Shown here piece after piece: positions 16,110 to 24,915 of a DNA stretch of 64,000 nucleotides. The translations under genes were made by a program, and so were the position numbers. The stretch spans positions 1-64,000 of the forward strand of contig CABTZF010000003.1 in the NCBI GenBank assembly GCA_902489255.1, read 5' to 3'. The DNA is from an uncultured Peptoniphilus sp. Lineage in GTDB: Bacteria; Bacillota; Clostridia; Tissierellales; Peptoniphilaceae. Every line of letters starts with the position of its first letter. The first letter of the stretch is position 1. The notes below the pieces were generated by a model. It saw only the letters and a list, made by a program, of their open reading frames with translations, did not search any database and was not told the origin of the DNA.

Positions 16110-17754
16110 GCTAAAAATAATCCCCTTGGGGGGATTACATGAAATAGGGAAGAATATGACCGTAGTAGAATATAGAGATGATATTATTATTATAGATTGC
16201 GGTATGACTTTTCCTGAAGATGAAATGCTCGGCATAGATGTAGTTATTCCCGATATAACTTATCTTGTAGAAAACAAAAATAAAATAAGAGGTTTGGTTC
16301 TGACCCACGGTCATGAAGATCATATTGGAGCTATACCATACGTTGTAAAAAAACTTGATATGGATATTTATGGAACACCTCTAACAATTGGTTTATTAGA
16401 AAATAAATATAAGGAACACAATTTAAGTAAAAGAAGACTAAACGTTGTAAATGCAGGAGATACAGTTAAACTTGGAAAAATGGAAGTAGAATGGATTAGG
16501 GTAAATCATTCCATTCCCGATTCAACAGCCTTGGCAATAAAAACTCCGCTCGGTTATGTTTACCATAGTGGAGATTTTAAAATAGATATGACACCAATTT
16601 CAGGTAGACCCATAGACCTTGCAAGAATTTCTGAAATCGGTAAAAATGGTGTTATAGCTATGATTGGTGAAAGCACCAATGTTTTGCGTGAAGGATATAC
16701 AATGAGCGAATCAAAAGTTGGAGAAACCTTTAATCGTTTATTTATGCAACTAATTGGAAATAGAATAATTATTGCAACTTTTGCATCCAATGTTCATAGG
16801 GTTCAACAAATTATTAACTCAGCTGAAAAATATGGAAGAAAGGTTGCACTTTCCGGAAGGTCGATGGTAAATGTAACGGTAACTGCCATTAGACTTGGTC
16901 AATTACGGGTAAAAAAAGGGACTTTTGTCGATATAAGAGATATAAATAATTATGATGATTCTGAACTGGTTTTAATAACAACAGGGTCTCAAGGGGAGCC
17001 TATGAGTGCTTTGGCAAGAATAGCCTATGGAGAACATAGAAGAATAAAACTAACTCAAAATGATGCAGTTATTTTATCTGCCAATCCCATACCCGGAAAT
17101 GAAATGGATGTATCAAGAGTTATAAATAAACTTTTAGAAAGCGGAGCTGAGGTCATATACGAAACTCTTTCTGAAATCCATGTATCAGGTCACGCTTGTC
17201 AGGAAGAATTAAAATTGGTTTTAAATTTAGTAAATCCCAAATATTTTATTCCTGCCCACGGAGAAGTTAGACACCAAATGAAGCACGCTGAAATAGCAGA
17301 GCAGTTGGGAATTGATCATGAAAATATATTTATCATGGAAAATGGAAATTGTTTAGAAATAGGTGAAAATGGAGCCGGTTTGGTTGCAGATGTTCCCAGC
17401 GGCAATATTTTAGTAGACGGTCTTGGTATTGGGGACGTGGGAAATATAGTCTTGAGGGACAGAAGACATCTCTCAGAAGATGGACTAGTTATAGTTGTTG
17501 TTTCTATTTCAGGTAATGGAGAAATTATTTCGGGACCTGATATTATTTCCAGGGGTTTTGTTTATGTTAGAGAATCCGGAGATTTAATTGAAGACTCAAA
17601 GAATGTAGTGAAGAAAATTTTAGAAGGTTCAACTAAGAAACAATTAAGAGATTGGACCACCCTTAAGTCGGAAATAAGAGAAGGCTTAAAATCTTTTATT
17701 TTCCAAACTACCAAGAGAAATCCAATGATATTACCAATAATTATGGAAGTTTAA
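16093..17754 (+). CDS. rnj: Ribonuclease J
   Basis: A metallo-beta-lactamase/beta-CASP ribonuclease with 5'-exo and endonuclease activity in RNA decay and rRNA maturation. The zinc motif is LTHGHEDHIGAIPYV near residue 73, then SGDFKID near 159. The beta-CASP region contains TTGSQGEPMSALARI and SANPIPGNE, and the final motif is SGHACQEELKLVLNLVNPKYFIPAHGE. The 553-residue length is normal. The last residues (TKRNPMILPIIMEV) match the C-terminal subdomain. A terminator follows immediately. Confidence 0.95.
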   Translation: MKNSNKLKIIPLGGLHEIGKNMTVVEYRDDIIIIDCGMTFPEDEMLGIDVVIPDITYLVENKNKIRGLVLTHGHEDHIGAIPYVVKKLDMDIYGTPLTIGLLENKYKEHNLSKRRLNVVNAGDTVKLGKMEVEWIRVNHSIPDSTALAIKTPLGYVYHSGDFKIDMTPISGRPIDLARISEIGKNGVIAMIGESTNVLREGYTMSESKVGETFNRLFMQLIGNRIIIATFASNVHRVQQIINSAEKYGRKVALSGRSMVNVTVTAIRLGQLRVKKGTFVDIRDINNYDDSELVLITTGSQGEPMSALARIAYGEHRRIKLTQNDAVILSANPIPGNEMDVSRVINKLLESGAEVIYETLSEIHVSGHACQEELKLVLNLVNPKYFIPAHGEVRHQMKHAEIAEQLGIDHENIFIMENGNCLEIGENGAGLVADVPSGNILVDGLGIGDVGNIVLRDRRHLSEDGLVIVVVSISGNGEIISGPDIISRGFVYVRESGDLIEDSKNVVKKILEGSTKKQLRDWTTLKSEIREGLKSFIFQTTKRNPMILPIIMEV

Positions 17755-17778
17755 GGGAATCAGTTGATTCCCTTTTTT
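17752..17778 (+). terminator. Terminator after RNase J
   Basis: AAGGGAATCA and TGATTCCCTT form a 10-bp stem around GT, followed by TTTTTT. It overlaps the stop codon of the gene. Confidence 0.9.
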
Positions 17779-17869
17779 CAGGCAAATCTAAATTTACTAT
17801 TATTAACAAATATAAAGTTAAAGTTTAATTTTTAATCTAATCTAATGTATAATTATTAGCGGTGGTTGT

Positions 17870-18520
17870 ATGACTAATGTAAATTATGACTATATAGAAA
17901 ATTATATAAGGTCATTAATTATAGAAAAGGACAAAAATTTAAAAAGCTTAAGAAAATATGCTGAAGAAAAACATATTCCAATAGTTGAAGAAGAAACAGA
18001 AGCCTTAATTAAATTTTTAATTGCCTTGCAAAGACCTAAGAAAATCCTTGAACTCGGGACTGCTATCGGCTATTCAGCAATTAGTTTTGCCATGGCATCT
18101 AAAGCTATAGAAAAAATTGTAACTGTAGAAATTAATGAAGATATGTATAAGCTTGCAAAGAAAAATATTAAAGCTGCGAAATTAGAATCTTTAATAGATA
18201 TTTATTTGGAGGATGCCTATATTTTTTTAAATAAAACAAGGGATAATTTTGATCTTATATTCATAGATGCAGCAAAAGGTCAATATGAAAATTATTTTTA
18301 TGAAGCTAAAGACCATTTGAATAAGGACGGAATAATAATTTGTGACAATGTCTTATTTAAAGGAATGATTGCAAATGATGATTTAGTGAAAAAAAGAAAA
18401 AATACAATAGTAAGAAGATTAAGAGAATTTTTGGAAAAAATAGAAAAAGATGATAAATTTATTTCATCAATTGTACCTATTGGAGATGGCGTACTTTTAG
18501 TTAGGAGAGTAAATGAATAA
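17870..18520 (+). CDS. trmR: tRNA 5-hydroxyuridine methyltransferase (O-methyltransferase, YrrM-like)
   Basis: A 216-residue O-methyltransferase with ILELGTAIGYSAISFA (motif I), TVEINEDMYKLAKKNI, and DLIFIDAAKGQYENYF. In Bacillus, YrrM (TrmR) methylates 5-hydroxyuridine at tRNA position 34, and the neighbouring U32 proteins make the hydroxyl. Here the U32 gene overlaps its 3' end by 8 bases, which supports that role. A TATAAT lies near 17849, and GGTGGTTGT precedes the ATG. Confidence 0.85.
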   Translation: MTNVNYDYIENYIRSLIIEKDKNLKSLRKYAEEKHIPIVEEETEALIKFLIALQRPKKILELGTAIGYSAISFAMASKAIEKIVTVEINEDMYKLAKKNIKAAKLESLIDIYLEDAYIFLNKTRDNFDLIFIDAAKGQYENYFYEAKDHLNKDGIIICDNVLFKGMIANDDLVKKRKNTIVRRLREFLEKIEKDDKFISSIVPIGDGVLLVRRVNE

Positions 18521-19742
18521 AATTGAACTTTTAGCACCGGCAGGAGATATAAATAAATTAAAAACAGCCATAGACTATGGAGCTGATGCTGTATATTTGG
18601 GAGGAGAAAGCTTCGGTTTAAGAAAGGCATCCAAAAATTTCACACCGGATAAAATAAAAGAAGGGACGGATTATGCCCACAAGAGAGGGAAAAAAATCCA
18701 TGTAACCTTAAATATAATTCCTCACAATGAAGATATAAAAGGTTTGGAAGAATATGTAAAAGAATTGGAAAAAATTGGAGTTGATGCCCTAATAGTTGCT
18801 GATCCCGGTATGTTTATGAAAATAAAAAATTCCTGTAATATTCCAATTCATATATCAACCCAAGGGTCCGTTACAAATTCTTCAACAGTAATGTTCTGGC
18901 AAAAACTTGGGGCGGAAAGGGTTGTGCTTGCTAGGGAACTTTCTTTAAATGAAATAAAAGAAATAATTAAAGATTGTGGTGATAAAATAGATATTGAAAC
19001 CTTTTGCCACGGGGCCATGTGTATGTCCTATTCCGGCAGATGCCTATTGTCAAATTATATGACGGGGCGCGATGCCAATATGGGCGATTGTGCTCAACCT
19101 TGTCGCTATAAGTACTATCTTATGGAAGAAAAAAGGCCGGGAGAATATTTCCAAGTAGAAGAGCATGACAAAGGAACCTTTATAATGAATTCAAAAGACC
19201 TGTGCATGATTGAACACATACCCGATTTAATTGAGGCAGGGATAAGATCCTTAAAAATAGAAGGTAGGGTTAAGAGTGAATACTATTTGGCAACAGTTGT
19301 AAGATCTTATAGGATGGCAATAGATGAATATTATAAAGATCCTGAAAATTATAAATTTGATTCTTATCTTTTAGATGAAATAAAAAAAGTATCTCACAGG
19401 GATTTTACTACCGGATTTTTTTATAACAAAGCTAACGAAAGCTCTCAAGTCTATGAAACAAATTCATATATTAGAGGATATGACTTTGTGGGACTTGTTT
19501 TAGCCTATGACCGGGATACAAAAATAGCTACAGTAGAAGAAAGATCAAGAATCTTTAAAGGTCAGGAAGTTGAAATATTTGGTCCGGGGCTTAAAGATTT
19601 TAAGCTTAAATTAGATTATATGACTGATGAAAAAGGTAAAGAAATTGAAGTGGCAAACCAAGCCAAGCAAATTTTTAAGATAAAATCAAATTTCCCCTTA
19701 AAAAAAGGATATCTAATGCGAAGAAAAAATGACGAAGAATAA
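18513..19742 (+). CDS. trhP: Peptidase U32-family tRNA hydroxylation protein
   Basis: A 409-residue U32 protein. It starts IELLAPAGDINKLKTAIDYGADAVYLGG and contains the family signature with cysteines, CHGAMCMSYSGRCLLSNYMTGRDANMGDCAQPCRYKY; those cysteines likely bind an iron-sulfur cluster. Next come SLKIEGRVKSEYYLATVVRSYR and a C-terminal beta-barrel-like domain. It corresponds to YrrO (TrhP) of Bacillus, which hydroxylates U34 using prephenate. Only one U32 gene is present where Bacillus has two (yrrN and yrrO). Confidence 0.88.
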   Translation: MNKIELLAPAGDINKLKTAIDYGADAVYLGGESFGLRKASKNFTPDKIKEGTDYAHKRGKKIHVTLNIIPHNEDIKGLEEYVKELEKIGVDALIVADPGMFMKIKNSCNIPIHISTQGSVTNSSTVMFWQKLGAERVVLARELSLNEIKEIIKDCGDKIDIETFCHGAMCMSYSGRCLLSNYMTGRDANMGDCAQPCRYKYYLMEEKRPGEYFQVEEHDKGTFIMNSKDLCMIEHIPDLIEAGIRSLKIEGRVKSEYYLATVVRSYRMAIDEYYKDPENYKFDSYLLDEIKKVSHRDFTTGFFYNKANESSQVYETNSYIRGYDFVGLVLAYDRDTKIATVEERSRIFKGQEVEIFGPGLKDFKLKLDYMTDEKGKEIEVANQAKQIFKIKSNFPLKKGYLMRRKNDEE

Positions 19743-19786
19743 AACTTATTAATTACATGTAATAAGGATATTTATATATTTTAATT

Positions 19787-19816
19787 TGGGACTGTCTTTT
19801 AAGACTGTCCCTTTTT
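19787..19816 (+). terminator. GGGACTGTC-type hairpin terminator after trhP
   Basis: GGGACTGTCTT and AAGACTGTCCC flank a tiny centre and are followed by TTTTT. The half-sites belong to the same GGGACWGTCCC family as the repeat cluster at 58.8-59.1 kb. Confidence 0.75.
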
Positions 19817-19973
19817 AAGTGGAAACTTAAACTGTTTTGAAACCTGGACTTTCCTTTAGGACTAACCATTAATATTATATTTTTTAATATTTTTGCTACA
19901 GCCTTAAAAATATAATTATCTGTAAAAATGAAGCTCATCATAGGATAATGCAGAAATAAGAAGATGCTATAAG

Positions 19974-20330
19974 ATGGATGTTAAACCTCTAATAAAAATA
20001 ACAGAATAATGCTTTCGTTAAGATATGTTGCTTAAGTCCTTGGGGCAGAAGTAAAATGGTATGTCAAAGCAAGGTCAGCAAGCTTAAGCAAAGACGGACT
20101 AACAGCAACAATCCAAATTGACGGTAACAAAATAGTACTGTCAAAGGGACAAATAATAAAAATGGATGCAAAACCCTAAAAGATCAACGGAAGAATTTTT
20201 GTATCATTAGTTAATGTAGCCAATATATTCGGCTTAACTAACGGAAACATAAAAGACGGCATAGCCCAATACATTGAATGGAACCATGAATCAAGAGAAG
20301 TAAAAATTTATGTAAAAAGGCAACTACTGA
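19974..20330 (+). pseudogene. Decayed copper-amine-oxidase N-terminal-like domain
   Basis: In one frame the sequence reads MLSLRYVA-stop-VLGAEVKWYVKARSASLSKDG, then DAKP-stop-KINGRIFVSLVNVANIFGL and GIAQYIEWNHESREVKIYVKR. This pattern (LPLRYVAE.LGA.VKW ... INGR.FVSL) is typical of the stalk domain (PF07833) of secreted proteins in this clade. Two in-frame stops (after RYVA and after DAKP) and a frameshift in the A-run near 19994-19998 show it is dead. The upstream frame reads MDVKPLIK, the usual lead-in to this domain. It is a remnant of a surface protein gene. Confidence 0.75.
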
Positions 20331-20338
20331 AAATCAAG

Positions 20339-20368
20339 AAAAGGTCGGAAACTCATCCGGTCTTTTTC
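20339..20368 (+). terminator. Terminator of the decayed gene
   Basis: AAAGGTCGGA and TCCGGTCTTT pair with two G-U pairs around AACTCA, followed by more T residues. It survives at the end of the pseudogene. Confidence 0.65.
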
Positions 20369-20432
20369 TTATGCCTATATAAATATTTGATACTCTATTT
20401 TATTTATTAGAAAAAACAACTTAAAATACCAA

Positions 20433-20640
20433 ATGTATGATCCAAATGATTTTGAGATTCAACAAGAAAGAACAAAATTCATAGTAATGGACTTTACATT
20501 TTATTAAAGGCCTAATTTCACTGAAAATGATTTCTATGGAATTACTATCTTAGCAAATATTACTTTAAAAATTTAAAAGCACTGGGACTTATTTGAATTT
20601 CTTATAATGAAATGAAATTGCCTAAATTATTAAATGTAAA
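20433..20640 (+). pseudogene. Possible remnant of an unidentified gene
   Basis: From ATG at 20433 the frame reads MYDPNDFEIQQERTKF...FTFY, then a stop, then RPNFTENDFYGITILANITLK. A one-base shift continues it as NLKALGL...ISYNEMKLPKLLNVKNIYRHV. The amino-acid mix looks coding, but stops and shifts break it. I do not recognise the family. It could also be chance. Confidence 0.35.
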
Positions 20641-20700
20641 AAATATTTATAGACATGTGATTTATTCAAGTAAATGGCCTTGCCTTTTTATTATTTTACA

Positions 20701-20729
20701 TATACATATTGAAAAATTAGTGCTATAAT
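20701..20729 (+). promoter_or_regulatory. Promoter of the rnf operon
   Basis: A perfect TATAAT at 20724-20729 is preceded by TGC, an extended -10. A weak -35, TATACA, is at 20701-20706 with a 17-base spacer. The rnfC ATG is 61 bases downstream, with an AAGGGGTGA ribosome site. Confidence 0.6.
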
Positions 20730-20789
20730 AAAAACAAGGTTATTATTAAATAGCTATTATTTATTTGTAATAATAAGGGGTGAAGTTTT

Positions 20790-22130
20790 ATGAGTTCAAG
20801 GAATCTCACATTTTCTATTGGCGGAGTTCATATGGACGAACACAAAACTTTAACTGAAAAAATTGCAATTGAAAGGATGCCGGATCCGGAAATTGTTTAC
20901 ATACCCATGTCACAGCACATCGGTGCTCCAAATACACCTACTGTGAAAAAGGGCGATAAGGTTAAAGTTGGCCAAGTTGTGGGAAGATCTGATGCTTTTA
21001 TTTCAGCTGCAGTTCATACCGGCATTTCAGGAGAGGTAATTGGCATTGAAAAAATGTATACAGCTGATGCAAGGTATTGTGATTGTGTTGTAATTAAAAA
21101 TGACGGTCTTAATGAAGAAGTCGAGGCAAAACCATTTTTAGATTATAGGGACCATCCGGTTGATGATTTGGTACCTTTTATTAAAGAAATGGGCATTGTC
21201 GGAATGGGTGGAGCAGGCTTTCCTTTGCATGCAAAATTAAAAGGAGATAATCCTCCACTTGATGAATGTATTATTAATGGGGCTGAATGCGAACCTTTTC
21301 TAACTTGCGATCATAGGATTATGCTTGAAAGAACTGAAGAAATTCTTGAAGGTTTGGATATTTTTTCTTTCTATTATAATCAAAAGGCATCTTATATGGC
21401 AATAGAAGAAAACAAGCCGGATGCAATTGCAAAAATGGAAGAAGTTATTTCAGGGCATCCAAATTGGAGTCATTTAAAGGTAGTCGGTCTTAAAACCAAG
21501 TATCCTCAAGGTGATTCTAAGAGATTATCAGAAGCTGTTTGTGGAAGAATAGTTCCACAAAATGGGGTAACGAATGATGTTGGAGTGTTTCTTACAAATG
21601 TAGGAACAACGCTTGCATTTTCAGAAGCAATGATGAAAGGCAAAGCTTCATATGAACGTGTAATTACAGTCAGCGGCTCAGGAATCAAAAATCCTAAGAA
21701 TTTACTTGTTAAGATAGGTACTCCGGTTGGAGATATTTTGGATTTTTGTGGAGGGCTTACTGATAATTATAAAGAAATCATTTGTGGAGGACCGATGACG
21801 GGCAAGTCTGTATTTAATTTAAGTTCTCCTATCACAAAAACCACATCAGGAATTTTAGTTTTCACCGATAAGGAAGAAAGTCAGATTGAACAAAGTCCTT
21901 GTATAAGGTGTTCAAGATGTGTAGATCATTGTCCGGCATTGTTGAATCCGACAGATATTAATGCAGCAATTTTACGTGGAAGGCTTGACATATGCGATGA
22001 GCTTCATGCAGACCAATGTATGGAATGCGGTATATGTTCATTTGTGTGTCCTGCTAAAAGGCACTTATCAGCTTCTACAAAACTTGCTAAACGTGAAATT
22101 AAGATGGCTCAAAGAGCTAAGAAGAAATAG
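20790..22130 (+). CDS. rnfC: Rnf complex subunit C
   Basis: RnfC is the peripheral NADH/FMN-binding subunit of the ferredoxin:NAD+ oxidoreductase. It starts with the barrel sandwich domain (SFSIGGVHMDEHK..., PTVKKGDKVKVGQ). It has the FMN/NADH motif GIVGMGGAGFPLHAKL near residue 134 and INGAECEPFLTCDHR. The C-terminal pair of [4Fe-4S] motifs is CIRCSRCVDHCP and CMECGICSFVCP. The 446-residue length is normal. It is the first gene of a compact six-gene operon in the order C-D-G-E-A-B. Confidence 0.96.
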   Translation: MSSRNLTFSIGGVHMDEHKTLTEKIAIERMPDPEIVYIPMSQHIGAPNTPTVKKGDKVKVGQVVGRSDAFISAAVHTGISGEVIGIEKMYTADARYCDCVVIKNDGLNEEVEAKPFLDYRDHPVDDLVPFIKEMGIVGMGGAGFPLHAKLKGDNPPLDECIINGAECEPFLTCDHRIMLERTEEILEGLDIFSFYYNQKASYMAIEENKPDAIAKMEEVISGHPNWSHLKVVGLKTKYPQGDSKRLSEAVCGRIVPQNGVTNDVGVFLTNVGTTLAFSEAMMKGKASYERVITVSGSGIKNPKNLLVKIGTPVGDILDFCGGLTDNYKEIICGGPMTGKSVFNLSSPITKTTSGILVFTDKEESQIEQSPCIRCSRCVDHCPALLNPTDINAAILRGRLDICDELHADQCMECGICSFVCPAKRHLSASTKLAKREIKMAQRAKKK

Positions 22131-22139
22131 GAGGAACAA

Positions 22140-23135
22140 ATGGAAAATAATATTAAAAAAGATGTGACCGGTTCTGAATATTTCGTTTCACTAGCACCGC
22201 ATATCAGATCAAATGATACGGTCAAAAAAATAATGTTGGATGTAATAATCGCTTTAGTACCGGCTATGATTGCTTCCATATATTTCTTTGGAATGAGATC
22301 ATTATTATTAATTTGTACATCAGTTATCGCTTGCGTTTTAACTGAATATTTAAGTCAAAGACTAATGAAAAAACCTATTCAAATTGGAGATTTATCAGCA
22401 GTGGTAACGGGAATTTTAATAGCTTTTAATGTTCCTATATCAATGCCTGTTTGGATGATAATTTTTGGAGATGTTTTTGCAATATTAGTTGTAAAAGAAT
22501 GTTTTGGAGGCATAGGATTTAATTTTATGAATCCCGCACTTGCTGCAAGACTTGTTATGATGGCTTCTTGGACATCACGTATGACAGATTATGTAAGCCC
22601 TCAAATGATTAAAGAGGGGATAACTTCTCTTAGCCAAGTTGATGCGTCAACAGCAGCCACGCCTTTAAAACTTATAGGAACAGGATTTTATGATAAACTA
22701 CCAAAATTATTTGATATGGCTATAGGTAATGTTGGCGGTGTTATAGGAGAAACTTCTGCAATTTTACTTTTATTAGGATTTTTGTATTTACTTATTAGAA
22801 AAGTCGTATCCTGGGAAATACCAATTATATATATTGCAGTATGTGCTATTACTTTACCGATACTTGGTATTCCTTTAAATATAGTACCTTATGAAATATT
22901 ATCAGGTGGATTAATTTTGGGAGCTTGTTTTATGGCAACTGATTATGCAACGAATCCAATTACACGAAAAGGTAGAATTATTTTTGCCATAGGATGTGGA
23001 TTCTTAACAGCTCTTATTAGAGTTAAGGCTTCACTACCTGAAGGTGTATCTTATGCAATCTGTATTATGAATGTTGTTACACCGGTAATTGATAAATTTA
23101 CAAGAACAGAAGCTTATGGGGAGGCGAAAAAATGA
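22140..23135 (+). CDS. rnfD: Rnf complex subunit D
   Basis: RnfD is an integral membrane subunit with a covalently bound FMN. The protein (331 residues) is largely hydrophobic, and the flavin-attachment motif is STAATPLK near residue 180 (T in S/T-AT-P). GGIGFNFMNPALAARLVMM and FMATDYATNPITRKGR are conserved loops of the NqrB/RnfD family. It follows rnfC by 9 bases and overlaps rnfG by 4. Confidence 0.95.
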   Translation: MENNIKKDVTGSEYFVSLAPHIRSNDTVKKIMLDVIIALVPAMIASIYFFGMRSLLLICTSVIACVLTEYLSQRLMKKPIQIGDLSAVVTGILIAFNVPISMPVWMIIFGDVFAILVVKECFGGIGFNFMNPALAARLVMMASWTSRMTDYVSPQMIKEGITSLSQVDASTAATPLKLIGTGFYDKLPKLFDMAIGNVGGVIGETSAILLLLGFLYLLIRKVVSWEIPIIYIAVCAITLPILGIPLNIVPYEILSGGLILGACFMATDYATNPITRKGRIIFAIGCGFLTALIRVKASLPEGVSYAICIMNVVTPVIDKFTRTEAYGEAKK

Positions 23136-23719
23136 AAGAACCTGTTAAATTTGGTCTTATTCTTTTATTATTCTGTGCAATTTCAGCCGGGCTTTTGGCT
23201 GTAGTAAATGGATTTACAGCACCAATAATTGCACAAGCTGAACTTGAAAAGGCTTTGGAAAGTTATCAGGCTATATTCGGAGATGCTGCAGATAATTTTG
23301 AAGAATTGGATGCGGAAAAATTAACTAAAATTAGAGAATCTAATAAGGCTATAGAAAGAATTTTTGTAGCTGAAAAAGATGGAAAAGTTGTCGGCTATGG
23401 AATCAATTTTAAGGCTACAGGTTTTGGCGGAGATATGACAAATGCTATGGGTATTTTATTAGATGGAGATAAGATAGCAGGCTTTAGAAATATATCAAAC
23501 CAAGAAACATCAGGTTTCGGCACGAGAATTACAACTGAAGAATATTATCCTTTGTATGAAGGCAAATCTGCAGCAGGTCCTGTAGAACTTGCAACAGACC
23601 CTCAAAAAGAAAGTCAAATTCCTTGGCTTACAGGTGCAACTGTGACATCTAAGGGAGTTTTGGCTGCGGATAATGCTGTAATAGAAGTTTATAACGAATT
23701 TTTGAAGTCAGGAAAGTAG
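23132..23719 (+). CDS. rnfG: Rnf complex subunit G
   Basis: RnfG is the membrane-anchored, outward-facing flavoprotein of the complex. It has one N-terminal membrane helix (LILLLFCAISAGLLAVVNGF) and an FMN-binding domain. That domain contains GYGINFKATGFGGDMTNAMGI, NQETSGFGTRI and the covalent FMN site LTGATVTSKGV near residue 170. The 195-residue length is normal. The start overlaps rnfD by 4 bases (ATGA). Confidence 0.95.
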   Translation: MKEPVKFGLILLLFCAISAGLLAVVNGFTAPIIAQAELEKALESYQAIFGDAADNFEELDAEKLTKIRESNKAIERIFVAEKDGKVVGYGINFKATGFGGDMTNAMGILLDGDKIAGFRNISNQETSGFGTRITTEEYYPLYEGKSAAGPVELATDPQKESQIPWLTGATVTSKGVLAADNAVIEVYNEFLKSGK

Positions 23720-23728
23720 GTGGATTAA

Positions 23729-24328
23729 ATGAAATTAAGTAAAGTTTTTAAAGACGCTATGCTGAAGAATAACCCGACATTTATCCAACTTATTGGTCTG
23801 TGTTCAGTTCTTGCTATAACAAATAATGTTATTAATTCTGTTTCAATGGGAATAGCAGTAACCTTTGTACTTATTATGAGTAACGGCGTTGTTTCGGCAT
23901 TAAGAAATGTTATACCTGATAAAATTAGAATTCCTTGTTTTATAGTTGTTATTGCAACTTTCGTTACTTTAGTACAAATGATATTACAAGCTTATGCAAC
24001 CCCAATTTATTTAGCTCTGGGTATTTTCTTACCACTAATAGTTGTAAATTGTTGTATACTAGGTGAAGCTGAAGGATTTGCCTACAAAAACAAGCTACTT
24101 CCTTCATTAGTTGATGGATTGGGTACAGGAGTCGGATATACATTTGCAGTATTAATAATGGGGATTATTCGTGAATTTTTTAGCTATGGGTCATTATTAA
24201 ATATTCAAATACTACCTAAGGAAATATATCCCGGAATAGGTATATTTGGAACACCTGCCGGAGCTTTTATCCTTTTAGGTTTTGTTATTGCGGCATTTAG
24301 ATCACTATTAAGTAGGAGGGCAGACTGA
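23729..24328 (+). CDS. rnfE: Rnf complex subunit E
   Basis: A 199-residue six-helix membrane subunit of the RnfE/NqrD family. It shows NPTFIQLIGLCSVLAITN and LPLIVVNCCILGEAEGFAYKN; the cysteine pair region may hold the intramembrane Fe-S cluster with RnfA. It also has GLGTGVGYTFAVLIMGIIREF. It overlaps rnfA by one base. Confidence 0.95.
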   Translation: MKLSKVFKDAMLKNNPTFIQLIGLCSVLAITNNVINSVSMGIAVTFVLIMSNGVVSALRNVIPDKIRIPCFIVVIATFVTLVQMILQAYATPIYLALGIFLPLIVVNCCILGEAEGFAYKNKLLPSLVDGLGTGVGYTFAVLIMGIIREFFSYGSLLNIQILPKEIYPGIGIFGTPAGAFILLGFVIAAFRSLLSRRAD

Positions 24329-24906
24329 TGTTAAAAAGTATATTTGTAATATTAGTGTCAACAATTTTAGTTAATAATTATATTTTTGCACAATTTTTAG
24401 GAGTTTGTCCATTCTTAGGAGTATCTTCAAAAACTGATACAGCAATGGGTATGGGAATTGCAGTAACATTTGTTGTAGTTTTAGCTTCTGCCTTAACTTG
24501 GATAATACAAATTTTTATATTAAATCCATTAGGCATAGCTTACTTACAAACAATAGCATTTATTTTAGTAATCGCATCACTTGTACAGTTTGTAGAAATG
24601 TTTATTAAGAAAGCATCACCGGCACTTTATACAGCTATGGGCGTTTATTTACCCCTTATCACAACCAACTGTGTTGTGCTTGGTGTAGCAGTACTTAACA
24701 TACAAAAAGAATATAATTTAATAGAAACAATATTTAGCGGCTTCGGAGCTTCAGTAGGTTTTACATTAGCCCTACTGTTTATGGCTTGTTTGAGAGAAAA
24801 ACTTGCCATAGGTAATGTGCCGAAACCTCTGCAAGGCGTGCCAATTGCTCTAGTTAGTGCAGGTCTTATGGCTTTAGCATTTTCAGGTTTTGGCGGACTG
24901 GTATAG
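24328..24906 (+). CDS. rnfA: Rnf complex subunit A
   Basis: A 192-residue six-helix subunit, paralogous to RnfE with inverted topology. Family stretches are LVNNYIFAQFLGVCPFLGVSSKTDTAMGMG, YLPLITTNCVVLGVAV and FGASVGFTLALLFMACLREKL. The two Cys-containing helices match those proposed to bind a shared [2Fe-2S] cluster with RnfE. Confidence 0.95.
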   Translation: MLKSIFVILVSTILVNNYIFAQFLGVCPFLGVSSKTDTAMGMGIAVTFVVVLASALTWIIQIFILNPLGIAYLQTIAFILVIASLVQFVEMFIKKASPALYTAMGVYLPLITTNCVVLGVAVLNIQKEYNLIETIFSGFGASVGFTLALLFMACLREKLAIGNVPKPLQGVPIALVSAGLMALAFSGFGGLV

Positions 24907-24915
24907 GAGGAAAAA

